64,000 nucleotides of DNA from an uncultured Pontibacter sp. (GCA_947499125.1 CANMMP010000003.1:496001-560000); one strand, 5' to 3'. Shown: positions 51,392 to 60,599, counted from the first letter of the stretch. Made by a program: numbers and translations. The notes: generated by a model not told the origin, from the letters alone.

Positions 51392-52678
51392 CTACAACAA
51401 CTCTACCAACGTCTCCAGCCCCATGCCACGGGAACCTTTTATCAGGATGTAGCTATCAGATATCTTATTTTGCTGTAGCCAGTTTTGCAGGTCCTGCTTC
51501 GTTTCGAAATGCTTGAAATTACTGTTAGCTTGTGCGGCATATTGCATGTCTTTTCCGCAAAGCAGGACGGTGCCAATTGGTTCTTCGGAAGCAATGTTGC
51601 CAAGTAAGGTGTGCTCGGCTATACTTTCTTTGCCCATCTCAAACATATCGCCAAGTATAACCACCTTGTGCTTCGCGTTCATTTTGCCAAAGTTGCGGAT
51701 AGCTGCGGCCATAGAGGTCGGGTTAGCATTGTAGGCATCCAGAATAATGGTGTTGCTGCCTTTTTGCAGTACCTGCGAGCGGTTGTTTACCGGGCTATAG
51801 TTGGCAATAGCTTCATTAGCTTTCTGTAAACTCACACCAAAATATTTGCCAATGCAGGCGGCAGCGGCCATGTTCTCGTAGTTATAGTTGCCTACCAGTT
51901 GCGTATTCACCACGGTGCCTTCTTCGTCTTTGTACACCACGTATGGCGATGCTTCCAGGAGTTCGCTGTAGTAAAAATCGTTGGGGTTTGGGTAAGTTAC
52001 TTTGCTGTTAATGCGGCGGCTCATGCGCACCAGGTGCTCATTGCCGGTATTTATAAAAACAGTGCCTTCGGTTTTATCGAGGTGTACGTATAGTTCGCTT
52101 TTGCCGCGTGCCACGCCTTCCAGGCTACCAAAACCTTCGAGGTGCGCTTTTCCTATGTTCGTGATCATGCCGTGTGTTGGCAGGGCTATAGAGCAAAGCA
52201 GTTCTATTTCGCCAATGTGGTTGGCACCCATCTCAATAATAGCCATTTCGTGCTCCGGCTTAATGCGCAATAACGTAAGCGGCACGCCAATATGGTTGTT
52301 CAGGTTGCCCTGCGTATACAGTGTGTTGAATTTCTGGGCCAGCACCGTATAAATAAGCTCTTTGGTGGTGGTTTTACCGTTGCTGCCGGTTATGCCGATA
52401 ACAGGTATACTTAACGTTTTGCGATGATGGCAAGCCAGGTCCTGCAGCGTTTGCAAGGTATCATCTACCACAAAAACATTGTCGGCAGCCAGTTCGGGGT
52501 CATCTACTACAGCATATTTAGCACCTTTTTCGAGGGCCATTTCAGCGAATTTTGCTCCCTTAAAATTGGGGCCATTCAGGGCAAAGAAGAGGCTTTGGTC
52601 CTGGTCGGCTCGGGAGTCGGTGCTTACGTGGCGGCATTCCAGGTATTTTTGATATAGAAATTCGATGCTGGTCTGCAT
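51392..52678 (-). CDS. murF: UDP-N-acetylmuramoyl-tripeptide--D-alanyl-D-alanine ligase
   Basis: A 428-residue Mur ligase adding D-Ala-D-Ala to the UDP-muramoyl-tripeptide in peptidoglycan synthesis. ATP site GITGSNGKTTTKELI (95-109), the carbamylated-lysine/Mg region EMGANHIGEIELL, the C-terminal DAYNANPTSM and the ILGDMFEMG block are intact. Full length, ATG at 52678. No other mur or fts genes adjoin, so it is separated from a dcw cluster. Confidence 0.94.
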   Translation of the reverse strand: MQTSIEFLYQKYLECRHVSTDSRADQDQSLFFALNGPNFKGAKFAEMALEKGAKYAVVDDPELAADNVFVVDDTLQTLQDLACHHRKTLSIPVIGITGSNGKTTTKELIYTVLAQKFNTLYTQGNLNNHIGVPLTLLRIKPEHEMAIIEMGANHIGEIELLCSIALPTHGMITNIGKAHLEGFGSLEGVARGKSELYVHLDKTEGTVFINTGNEHLVRMSRRINSKVTYPNPNDFYYSELLEASPYVVYKDEEGTVVNTQLVGNYNYENMAAAACIGKYFGVSLQKANEAIANYSPVNNRSQVLQKGSNTIILDAYNANPTSMAAAIRNFGKMNAKHKVVILGDMFEMGKESIAEHTLLGNIASEEPIGTVLLCGKDMQYAAQANSNFKHFETKQDLQNWLQQNKISDSYILIKGSRGMGLETLVELL

Positions 52679-52789
52679 GAAATAGTTAATTTTAAAGTAT
52701 AAAAGCTGTAGCGGTTTACGTTAACATTTTGCTGCCAAACTGGTTGCAATATACATCCAAAACTGCAAAGGCACCACTTCCCTACTACT

Positions 52790-54994
52790 ATGAAATATTT
52801 CGCAGCACTGTGGCTGTTTATACTTGTTGCATTAAACGCGTTTGCCCAACAGCCATTGCAGTTTGCCCTGCGCCATAATGTGCCGATAACTATAAACCAG
52901 GCTATCGTGCCTCAGCCCTGGAGCGGCGGACTAAGTTCTCCGCAGTTTTCTACTATAGACCTGAACAACGATAAGCAACCCGACCTGTTTGCCTACGACC
53001 GCATGCAGCACAAAGCATTTACCTGGCTGGCCGTGCAGCAAAATGGAAACTGGCACTACAAGTATAGCCCCGAATACGAAACGCTTTTTCCGGAGGACCT
53101 GACTGCCTGGGTGCTGCTGCGCGACTATAACTGCGATGGCCTGAAAGATATTTTTACCAGCACGCCACTGGGCATTAAAGTATACCGGCAGGAAAAAGAT
53201 GCCAGCCAACTGCCCCGGTTTATACTTGCCGAAGAAGCTATACTTTACAACCAGGGTATAAACCTGCAAATTCTGAGTGCGGATATCCCGGCTATAACCG
53301 ATGTGGATGGCGACGGCGACCTGGATGTTTTAGTATCGGAGTTTGGGCATGGGCAAAAGCTGGAGTACTTCCAGAATATGCGCATAGAGGAAAGCCTGGG
53401 CTGCAACACCCTGAAATATGTGCGTAACACCTCGTGGTGGGGCGAAATAACCGAATGCGATGGCTGTACTAACTACGTTTTCGGGGCTGAGTGCAGAACA
53501 ACCGCCCCGCAGCACACCGGCCACACCGGCAGCACACTGCTGTTACTGGACCTGGATGCCGACGGCGACCAGGACTTGCTGACCGGAGCTGTGGCCTGTA
53601 ACGAACTGGTGCTGATGCAGAACAAAGGCACCGCCCAGGAGGCTTTAATGGACGAATTGCAAAGAGTTTTTCCGGGGAACACGCAACAGGCAAACGGACT
53701 TAAGTTTCCGGCGGCTTACTACGAAGATGTAACATTCGATGGGGTGCCGGACCTGCTGGTAACCTCCAACCTGAACGACTCCAAAGACCGACCCGACCTG
53801 CAGCATTCGGTGTGGCTTTACCGAAATAACGGAACTATAAATCAGCCTGACTTTGAGTTTGTGCAGGATAACTTTCTGCAGCACCAGACGATAGACCTGG
53901 GCGAGGGGGCTTACCCGGCTTTTGCTGACCTGGATGGCGACAACGACCTAGATATGCTGGTGGGCAACAAGGCGGCTTACCGCAACGGAATCTATACATC
54001 CACTATAAGTTTTTTCCGAAATACAGGCGACGCAGCTAACCCCGCTTTTACACTTGTGACCGACGATTACCTGGACCTTTCCAACGAGCAATTGCTAAGT
54101 ATAAAACCAACCTTCGCAGACCTGAACGGAGACAATAAACCGGACCTTATACTTACCTATAAAGAGATACAGAGCAACACAACGCGCATTGTTTATTTGC
54201 CCAACCCCGGCGATGCCACCTATAATTTCAGCGATCGCCAACAACTTTTAACAGCAGTGGAAGGAGACTCACCGGCATTTGCCGATGTAGACCTGGACGG
54301 CGACCCGGATATGCTGCTTGGCAAAGCTACCGGCGAACTGCAACTATACACGAATAACGGCTCGGCATCAACTCCAACCTATAGTTTAACACAAACCAGC
54401 CTGGGCGGCATTACTTTCGGGTTTGATAAGCGCAACCTGCACCCCGCAACTATAGATATAGACGGCGACAGAAACACCGACCTACTTACCACCGACGATA
54501 GCGGAAGTATAAAAGTATACCGTAACTTGCCGGCCATCCTCAACCAGGAGTTTATACCTGAAACCGACTTTCTGGAGAATCCTTTTACGGATGCGTTGCA
54601 GGGCACCCGGTTCGGGACAGGTTTAAGTATAACAGCGGCAGCTTTAGGCGGTCCAGGAAAACTATACCTTACAGTTGGCACGCAGGGCGGCGGTTTATAC
54701 TTGCTGCAACAAACCTCCGGCTACCAGGCGGGCCCTATGCAGCCTGCTGAAGATCTTATAGTTAGCATCTACCCAAACCCTGCCGGAAAAACAGAACCTA
54801 ATGTGCGTGTTGAGGCCTCCGAACCTATAAGTTTTATAGTGTATGATGCTATCGGGCGGAAGGTTTATAGCAGTGGCAACGGTTACAAACAGTACAACAA
54901 CCTGCCTTTGCGCCAGTTAAAATCAGGTTTATACTTTTTAAAAGCAACGAACAGGCAAGGCAAACATAAGACTTCAAAATTTATAGTTCAGTAA
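52790..54994 (+). CDS. Secreted VCBS/FG-GAP repeat protein with type IX sorting domain
   Basis: A 734-residue secreted protein. Signal peptide (to about residue 19), then multiple FG-GAP/VCBS repeats with Ca-binding-like DxDxDGDxD loops (DVDGDGDLDVLVS, DLDADGDQDLLTG, DLDGDNDLDMLVG, DLNGDNKPDL, DVDLDGDPDML, DIDGDRNTDLL). The last 80 residues form a type A C-terminal domain (SIYPNPAGKTE, LKSGLYFLKA, KTSKFIVQ) that directs export and anchoring by the type IX system. Surface or extracellular role, ligand unknown. The stop overlaps the next ATG. Confidence 0.93.
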   Translation: MKYFAALWLFILVALNAFAQQPLQFALRHNVPITINQAIVPQPWSGGLSSPQFSTIDLNNDKQPDLFAYDRMQHKAFTWLAVQQNGNWHYKYSPEYETLFPEDLTAWVLLRDYNCDGLKDIFTSTPLGIKVYRQEKDASQLPRFILAEEAILYNQGINLQILSADIPAITDVDGDGDLDVLVSEFGHGQKLEYFQNMRIEESLGCNTLKYVRNTSWWGEITECDGCTNYVFGAECRTTAPQHTGHTGSTLLLLDLDADGDQDLLTGAVACNELVLMQNKGTAQEALMDELQRVFPGNTQQANGLKFPAAYYEDVTFDGVPDLLVTSNLNDSKDRPDLQHSVWLYRNNGTINQPDFEFVQDNFLQHQTIDLGEGAYPAFADLDGDNDLDMLVGNKAAYRNGIYTSTISFFRNTGDAANPAFTLVTDDYLDLSNEQLLSIKPTFADLNGDNKPDLILTYKEIQSNTTRIVYLPNPGDATYNFSDRQQLLTAVEGDSPAFADVDLDGDPDMLLGKATGELQLYTNNGSASTPTYSLTQTSLGGITFGFDKRNLHPATIDIDGDRNTDLLTTDDSGSIKVYRNLPAILNQEFIPETDFLENPFTDALQGTRFGTGLSITAAALGGPGKLYLTVGTQGGGLYLLQQTSGYQAGPMQPAEDLIVSIYPNPAGKTEPNVRVEASEPISFIVYDAIGRKVYSSGNGYKQYNNLPLRQLKSGLYFLKATNRQGKHKTSKFIVQ

Positions 54995-55401
54995 TGAAAG
55001 GGTTGCTATACATTCGGTTAATGGCGCAAGGCCAGCCTGTAGTTTACCAGAACCCTTTGCTGGAACAGGTAAAAAAGCAGTTGCCTGATGTGGCTGTGCT
55101 GGATGTTGATTCGGAGTCGGGGGAGTTGGTATTGCACTATGCGCGACAGCTGTTGCAGGACGCTACGCAAACTATAATTGTAATCGAAAGCGCCACACCC
55201 GATGCCGCTTTTGGAAGTGTATTCACGGTAATAGAGTCTTTGCTTGATGGACAGAAAGATCAGCTTATACTTTTCAGGCAGGAACATAGCCGCTTGCTGC
55301 GCATGGTGCAGGCTCGCCCCGAACTAAAGTATAAAGCCACACCCACTGATGCGGAATTACTGCAAGTTATAACTCAGTTCTATAGTCAGGCATCAGCTTA
55401 A
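54994..55401 (+). CDS. Hypothetical protein coupled to the VCBS gene
   Basis: A 135-residue cytosolic alpha/beta protein. No signal peptide or helix anchor. Pattern LLYIRLMAQG, AVLDVDSESGELV, TIIVIESATPDAAFG and an acid/Lys C-terminus looks like a small sheet-based fold, but I recognise no family. Its ATG shares a base with the VCBS stop (TAATG), so it is translated with it. Its stop overlaps the convergent HDAC-like stop by three bases (TTAA). Confidence 0.65.
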   Translation: MKGLLYIRLMAQGQPVVYQNPLLEQVKKQLPDVAVLDVDSESGELVLHYARQLLQDATQTIIVIESATPDAAFGSVFTVIESLLDGQKDQLILFRQEHSRLLRMVQARPELKYKATPTDAELLQVITQFYSQASA

Positions 55402-56300
55402 AAGTATAATTGCTGGGCCAGCCTGAATGTGTTGGCGTGTGCCTCTACAATATGCGCTATCTGTTTTGAGTAGCCGCCTCCCATACTTACAGCCACCGGT
55501 AAATTGTGCCGTTTGCAAAGCTCCAGCACCGTGCGGTCGCGCTCTTTGCAGCCTGCTATGCTCATGCCCAGTTTGCCCAGTTTATCAGTTGCCAGCACAT
55601 CCACCCCCGACTGAAAGAACACAAATTCCGGCTGCACCTCGTCTATTAGTTCCGGAAGTATAGATTTTAGCAGGCGCAGATAAGTAGCGTCGTCGGTGCC
55701 TTCGGCCAGTGGCACATCCAGGTCCGATTGTTCTTTATGAAATGGGTAATTGTGCCCGCAGTGCATGCTGAAAGTAAATACGCGCGGCTCGTTGGCAAAT
55801 ATCTGGGCGGTGCCGTTTCCCTGGTGCACATCGAGGTCCACTACAAGCACTTTGCCTATACTTTTATAGTTGAGCAGGTAGTTGGCCGCAATGGCAATGT
55901 CGTTTAACAGGCAAAAGCCTTCGCCCCGGCCGGTAAAAGCGTGGTGCGTGCCGCCGGCAATATTCATCCCGATGCCAAATTCCAGCGCAAACAAAGCAGC
56001 CTGCACCGTTCCGTTCATGATCACAATTTCGCGGTTTACCAGTTCTTCGGATAGCGGAAAACCGGTCTTTCGTATTTCGGAAGGAGTTAGCTGCAAATGC
56101 CGGAGCCGGTGCCAGTATTCGGGGTCGTGGGTATCAACTATAAACTGATCGGGGAGTGGTTCTGGCGCAAACAGGTTGGCTTCGGTTATGGTGCCTTCGT
56201 AAAGCAGCTGCTCGGGCAAAAGGTCGTACTTGGCCATCGGGAAACGATGACCTTCGGGCAGGGCGTGCGCAAACATCCGGGACCAGGCGATCTTTAACAT
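55398..56300 (-). CDS. Histone-deacetylase/AcuC family hydrolase
   Basis: A 300-residue zinc deacetylase-fold protein. The His pair and ligands are visible: GGTHHAFTGRGEGFCLLND (about 117-135), VDLDVHQGNGTA (about 152-163) and the closing SMGGGYS. Bacterial members act on acetylated small molecules (acetylpolyamines) or proteins (AcuC on acetyl-CoA synthetase). Substrate is unassigned. The gene ends overlapping the convergent plus-strand stop. Confidence 0.88.
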   Translation of the reverse strand: MLKIAWSRMFAHALPEGHRFPMAKYDLLPEQLLYEGTITEANLFAPEPLPDQFIVDTHDPEYWHRLRHLQLTPSEIRKTGFPLSEELVNREIVIMNGTVQAALFALEFGIGMNIAGGTHHAFTGRGEGFCLLNDIAIAANYLLNYKSIGKVLVVDLDVHQGNGTAQIFANEPRVFTFSMHCGHNYPFHKEQSDLDVPLAEGTDDATYLRLLKSILPELIDEVQPEFVFFQSGVDVLATDKLGKLGMSIAGCKERDRTVLELCKRHNLPVAVSMGGGYSKQIAHIVEAHANTFRLAQQLYF

Positions 56301-56468
56301 AACGCAAAGGTAACAACTATAACGGTGCTTGGTTTTACAAAATCAGGAGGAAGTTTATACTATCTGTGCAAAAACTAAAACCTTTAGCAGGAGGAAAACG
56401 CATGGTGTATAAGTTTTTTAAAGCATCGTTCCAGGTAGTAAATAATGCGTTTTTACTATGTGTGTAAA

Positions 56469-56505
56469 TGTGGATAAGTATGTTGAATCAACAAAGTTAT
56501 CCACA
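56469..56505. promoter_or_regulatory. Pair of perfect DnaA boxes in a symmetric palindrome
   Basis: TGTGGATAA (56469-56477) and TTATCCACA (56497-56505) are both exact consensus DnaA boxes in inverted orientation, centred on 56487. An inner GTTGA-A-TCAAC (56482-56492) is centred on exactly the same base. They lie in the AT-rich, gene-free 56301-56758 gap, which otherwise has no clear features. Either an origin element or a DnaA-controlled promoter; the sequence alone does not decide. Confidence 0.55.
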
Positions 56506-56758
56506 AATATGTGTGTATTTAAAGTGAGTAAGCCTTAAAAAGTATTATAAAATCCAACTCTTAAGCAGCAAAGTATAAAAACTGCTAATTATTTTATCAT
56601 TCGCGTTAGCAAACCTGTAAATCACTTTTACACTTATAGTTACTCCGGAACATCATAAAAAGTGGTGGCTTACCAGCCGATTGCAACTTTATACATAGTA
56701 TTTAAAGTATACTACTTTGCCGGGCAACTATAACACACCTGGCACTAAGTATAAAACT

Positions 56759-57394
56759 ATGAAAAAGTACCTGTTAACGGCCGTTACGCTACTACTAACC
56801 TTAAGCGCATTCGCCCAAGAAACCGAGCCCGAAGAAATACTTGGGCCAACCACTATACAGCAAGACCATAACAGGCTGAGCGGAAGCGATGCTCCTAACT
56901 CGGGGTTTGGTTTAAAAGGTGGCTTAAACTACACAATGGTGAATGGCAACGATGCCGATGGCCTGGACCCGTTTGCGAGTTTCCATGGGGGAGCTTATGC
57001 GCAGTTTGCTTTAAGCGAGTCGTTCTCGTTGCAGATAGAGGGTTTATACTCACGCAAAGGCTTTAAGGCTGATAAAGAATACCGTTTCGATTACCTGGAG
57101 CTACCTTTCCTGGTAGTGTATAACCTTAACGATAATTTTAGCCTGCACCTGGGCCCGCAACTAAGCGTTATGATGATCTCGAAAGAAGACGGAAACGAAA
57201 TTAACCTCGACGACCTGAACACCTTTGACTATGGTTTTGCCGGAGGTGCCGAATACCGCATTGGGTTTGCTAGACTGGGTGCACGCTATAACCTGGGCCT
57301 GGCCGAACTGATGGATGAAGGCGATACCGGTTTGCCTTTTGGCCGAAACATAAAAACGGGTGTGGCGCAGCTATACATTGGCGTAGGCTTTTAA
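56759..57394 (+). CDS. Outer-membrane beta-barrel protein (porin-like)
   Basis: A 211-residue protein with signal peptide MKKYLLTAVTLLLTLSAFAQ (1-20), from ATG at 56759; an earlier in-frame ATG at 56717 adds a non-signal extension. The rest alternates aromatic and polar residues in strands (GFGLKGGLNYTMVNG, FSLQIEGLYSRKGF, YGFAGGAEYRIGFARLGARYNLGL) and ends with a Phe (VGF), typical of PorT/opacity-type eight-strand barrels. Upstream lies the DnaA-box gap. Confidence 0.85.
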   Translation: MKKYLLTAVTLLLTLSAFAQETEPEEILGPTTIQQDHNRLSGSDAPNSGFGLKGGLNYTMVNGNDADGLDPFASFHGGAYAQFALSESFSLQIEGLYSRKGFKADKEYRFDYLELPFLVVYNLNDNFSLHLGPQLSVMMISKEDGNEINLDDLNTFDYGFAGGAEYRIGFARLGARYNLGLAELMDEGDTGLPFGRNIKTGVAQLYIGVGF

Positions 57395-57410
57395 GTAAAT
57401 AAGCAGCAGC

Positions 57411-58142
57411 ATGAGGCATTGGCAACCACGCATACACGTTTTATTTTTGCCGCTATTGCTGCTGGCAATGCTGCTCTCTGCCTGCGATACTTCTGTTAAG
57501 ACCGACGAAGCCGAAGTAGGCGAAGCTATTACAACACGCGTTCAGGCTCCCGTATCGGAAGTATATAAATTAGATACGGCCAAAACGAAAATAACCTGGA
57601 TAGGCGCCAGAATTACAGGCCGGCACAACGGTATTTTTGACCCCACCCAGGGCGAACTGCTGATGGACAATGGCCAGCTGACCGGCGGAAGCCTGGAACT
57701 GAACATGCCCGGTACCCGCGCCGCCGATAAAACAATAGGTGCCGAAGACAATACAAAGCTTACAAAACACCTGCTCTCCGAAGATTTTTTTGACGTAGAA
57801 CGCTATCCTAAAGCTACGTTTGAGCTTACTAGCATCGCCCCTTACGACAGCACCAGGTATAAATCTCAAACCCCAATACCTGCAACCGATAACGAATTAC
57901 GTGTTAAAGGCGCCACCCACCTGCTTACAGGCAACCTGACTATAAAAGATGTGACCAAAAGCATCCGGTTTCCAGCCAAAATAGTGCTCCAGGACAGCCT
58001 GCTGCGGGTTATCGCCAACTTTAACATCGACCGTACCCACTGGAACCTGGTTTACCGCTCCGATAAGTCGCTCGGCAACCAGACCATACTCCCTCAAGTG
58101 AACATTGGCATTGATGCGCAGGCTATCCGAACCGAACCATAA
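57411..58142 (+). CDS. YceI family lipoprotein
   Basis: A 243-residue protein with a lipoprotein signal ending LLSAC (about residue 25), then the YceI domain: YKLDTAKTKITWIGARITGRHNGIF, SGGSLELNM-type strand, LLSEDFFDVERYPKATFELTSI and GNLTIKDVTKSIRFP. YceI beta-barrels bind polyisoprenoid lipids. It is 16 bases after the barrel gene and is likely co-transcribed. Ligand unproven. Confidence 0.9.
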   Translation: MRHWQPRIHVLFLPLLLLAMLLSACDTSVKTDEAEVGEAITTRVQAPVSEVYKLDTAKTKITWIGARITGRHNGIFDPTQGELLMDNGQLTGGSLELNMPGTRAADKTIGAEDNTKLTKHLLSEDFFDVERYPKATFELTSIAPYDSTRYKSQTPIPATDNELRVKGATHLLTGNLTIKDVTKSIRFPAKIVLQDSLLRVIANFNIDRTHWNLVYRSDKSLGNQTILPQVNIGIDAQAIRTEP

Positions 58143-58252
58143 CTGCTGCTGCCATGCCTACGAGCCAGCGTAAAAGTCCGTCGCTTTTCGGACCCGGATA
58201 TGCTAAAATGCAATTCAAGACGTTGGTAACAACAATAACCAACCTTTTTAAT

Positions 58253-58795
58253 ATGAAAAAGTACCTTTGCCTGCTGTTGTTTATGATGCTGTCGGGGGTG
58301 GCAATGGCACAAACTAACTCGCTGGCAACATTTAACTTGAGCCAGAACGAAACGCTAAAATTCGGTATGATAGCCCTGGGGATATGGGCGCTGCTGAACA
58401 TACTTTTCAGTAGTTTTAAACTGATGCGGGCCACGCGCAACAAGCGTTTCTTTTTCCAGATGAACATTTACTGGAACATCGTGAACATGATCATCGCATC
58501 GGTGGCCCTGTACATGCTGTTATCGGAAGACCCGGCTGCCCTGAGCCTGCAGGAAAGTATAAAACTGCACGAGTGGTATATAAAGATATTATACCTGAAC
58601 ATTGGCCTGGATGTGGCTTACCTGCTATTGGGCCAATGGCTGAAAGAAAAATCGAAATCGTCACCTAAAACGGAGCAGCTGCTTGGCTGGGGGCAATCTA
58701 TTGTATTGCAAGGTTTCTTCCTGCTGGTGCTGGATGTGGTGTTGGCTTTCCTGTTAGAAGAAAAGGCCACTATACTTTATAGTTTGATTCCGTAG
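58253..58795 (+). CDS. Integral membrane protein (DUF6992-like)
   Basis: A 180-residue protein from ATG at 58253 (MKKYLCLLLFMMLSGVAMAQ), with a signal-like N-terminus, chosen over an earlier frame start at 58154. Four further hydrophobic helices follow, with LKFGMIALGIWALLNILFSS, the basic loop RATRNKRFFFQMN and a final LQGFFLLVLDVVLAFLLEEK. It resembles a Bacteroidota membrane family of unknown role. Follows YceI with 110 bases. Confidence 0.6.
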   Translation: MKKYLCLLLFMMLSGVAMAQTNSLATFNLSQNETLKFGMIALGIWALLNILFSSFKLMRATRNKRFFFQMNIYWNIVNMIIASVALYMLLSEDPAALSLQESIKLHEWYIKILYLNIGLDVAYLLLGQWLKEKSKSSPKTEQLLGWGQSIVLQGFFLLVLDVVLAFLLEEKATILYSLIP

Positions 58796-58829
58796 CTTGA
58801 TCTTTTAAAAGTATAGGCTCAAGCTAAAA

Positions 58830-59018
58830 ACCCACCCCTACCCCCTCCAAGGAGGGGAATTTGTATTGTAGTTATAGTTGAGTTTATAGTTTTATAGTAG
58901 CTGTTGGTCATCCCCCTACCCCCTTCGAAGGGGGACTTTTCTGCAGTTGTCATTTCGGACACAATTAGATTAGTCGTAACAGCAATTCCCCTCCCCGGAG
59001 GGGTTAGGGGTGGGTTTC
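58830..59018. repeat. Three CCCCTCC palindromes downstream of 58795
   Basis: Copies at 58830-58860 (CCCCCTCCAAGGAGGGG, minus orientation), 58909-58937 (CCCCCTACCCCCTTCGAAGG) and 58985-59018 (CCCCTCCCCGGAGGGGTTAG, tail GGGTGGGTTT). The gap 58796-59125 holds no gene. Confidence 0.7.
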
Positions 59019-59068
59019 AGGCAGCAGAGAAACCGTTATCACCAGATCAAAATAAGCCTTAGAACAAC

Positions 59069-59096
59069 AAACCCCACTACAACGGTAGCGGGGTTT
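59069..59096 (-). terminator. Terminator of the DJ-1/PfpI gene
   Basis: AAACCCC-ACTAC / GTAG-GGGGTTT stem with one mismatch and loop AACG, 30 bases after the stop at 59126. The T-tract is poor, so confidence is moderate. Confidence 0.5.
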
Positions 59097-59125
59097 ATCT
59101 TTATAGTTTGCTGTAACAGCTATAC

Positions 59126-59683
59126 TTATCGGTTATGCTTGCCTTCAGCAAACTCTTCTACCATTTTTTTATTGAAAGCAGGTATGTCGTCGGGATTGCG
59201 GCTGGTAACCAGGCCCTGGTCTACTACCACTTCCTCGTCAATCCAGTTGGCACCGGCGTTTTTAAGGTCGGTTTGCAGGGTATGGTAGCTGGTCATTTTC
59301 TTGCCTTTTACTTTGCCGGTCTCGATCAGTGTCCATGGGGCATGGCAAATAGCTGCTATCGGTTTACCTGCATCCATGAACTTGCCTACAAAGTTTACGG
59401 CTTCTTTGTTGGTGCGTAGTTTGTCGGGGTTCATAACGCCGCCAGGCAGCAGCAGGCCATCGTAACTATCAGCGTTTACATCGCTCAGTTTTTTATCTAC
59501 TTTAAACTTATCGCCCCAGTCGGTGTGGTTCCATGCTTTTATTTCGTTGTTTTTGTTTGGCGAGATAATGTGTGCCTCGGCTCCTTCGTCTTTCAGGGCC
59601 TGCATAGGTTTAGTCAGTTCTACCTGTTCAAATCCTTCTTCTACTAATATCGCTATCTTCTTTCCTTCAAGTTTGTTTGCCAT
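59126..59683 (-). CDS. DJ-1/PfpI family protein (type 1 glutamine amidotransferase-like)
   Basis: A 185-residue cytosolic protein with nucleophile Cys113 in AICHAPWTLI and the preceding GLLLPGGVMNPDKLR block; the nucleophile-elbow Cys-His pair (113-114) typical of PfpI proteases or deglycases is intact. It resembles the stress-protein YhbO/YdeA group. Members act as glyoxalase III or protein deglycase, activity debated. ATG at 59683. It stands alone beyond a repeat-rich gap. Confidence 0.9.
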   Translation of the reverse strand: MANKLEGKKIAILVEEGFEQVELTKPMQALKDEGAEAHIISPNKNNEIKAWNHTDWGDKFKVDKKLSDVNADSYDGLLLPGGVMNPDKLRTNKEAVNFVGKFMDAGKPIAAICHAPWTLIETGKVKGKKMTSYHTLQTDLKNAGANWIDEEVVVDQGLVTSRNPDDIPAFNKKMVEEFAEGKHNR

Positions 59684-59859
59684 AGTTTGTGTGTTTATAG
59701 TTTAACATTTACTAACGCACTATAAACAGCCCGGGTTGAGCCATTGTTTATACTTCAAAACTTAAAAAGAAATAGATTTTATACTATATTGTATTCTGTA
59801 AGCACCAAATTCCTACTTGGGAGATAGAGAGTAGGTTAGTTTGCTACAATTAAATACAG

Positions 59860-60483
59860 ATGACAAAAGGATGCTTGACAAGCTTAATAATTGGAGTGGG
59901 GTTGATAAGCCTACTAATCTATGGAATAGTTTATGCATTTGAACCTGAGTATGAAACTGTAGTTATTGAGCAAAAGGTTGGAGGGCAACTTATTTGCAAG
60001 TCAGTGTATATTGCTGATCATCATTCTTGGCAATACGATATTGACTACTCTTATTTAGCACCAAATAAAGATACAATTCGCATAGGCTCGGGAAGTTATT
60101 ATGGACGGGAATGGGAAAAGAATGAGCAACTTGAAAGATATGGTAATTGGTTAATCTTAAAAACAGGTGGCTTCCAAAAAGTAGACAAACTTCTTATTGG
60201 AAAGGTGGATTCATCTAAATGGATGAATTTTGAAATCTCGTCTGAAAAGATTGAAAAAGACAGCCTGTGGATTTCTCAAGACATACATTCAAGAATGCAT
60301 TGGTTGCCTAATCAATCATCCATAACTAGAATTGATAATGGAATTGTAACAGTAGGTTATCTATACCGGACAGGAGAAACAGTTGAAAAGCAAGAAACGA
60401 GAACAATTACCTATAAAATAGATCCATCAACAGGGAGGCCTAAAATGATAGATATCGAACTGAAAGATAAGAACGCTAACTAA
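59860..60483 (+). CDS. AT-rich hypothetical membrane-anchored protein
   Basis: A 207-residue protein with one N-terminal membrane helix (about 5-25) and a largely beta, hydrophilic exported domain (Lys/Glu/Ser-rich). I recognise no family. Its composition is AT-rich against its neighbours and it carries fewer ACTATA motifs. No partner gene is suggested by context. A lineage-specific or recently acquired gene is plausible. Confidence 0.6.
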   Translation: MTKGCLTSLIIGVGLISLLIYGIVYAFEPEYETVVIEQKVGGQLICKSVYIADHHSWQYDIDYSYLAPNKDTIRIGSGSYYGREWEKNEQLERYGNWLILKTGGFQKVDKLLIGKVDSSKWMNFEISSEKIEKDSLWISQDIHSRMHWLPNQSSITRIDNGIVTVGYLYRTGETVEKQETRTITYKIDPSTGRPKMIDIELKDKNAN

Positions 60484-60599
60484 TCATTGTTAATAAAAGC
60501 TAAAATCTGAATTCACCGTCTTCGCTAAGTATAGTGTCTTATAGAAAAGCGTTTTTAAATATGTATCTCCTTAACTAACAATATCTCTGACTCAAAACC

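Noticed and set aside
56301..56758. Firm oriC call
   Set aside because: Only two DnaA boxes are present in the part read and no skew can be computed here, so it is kept as a candidate only.
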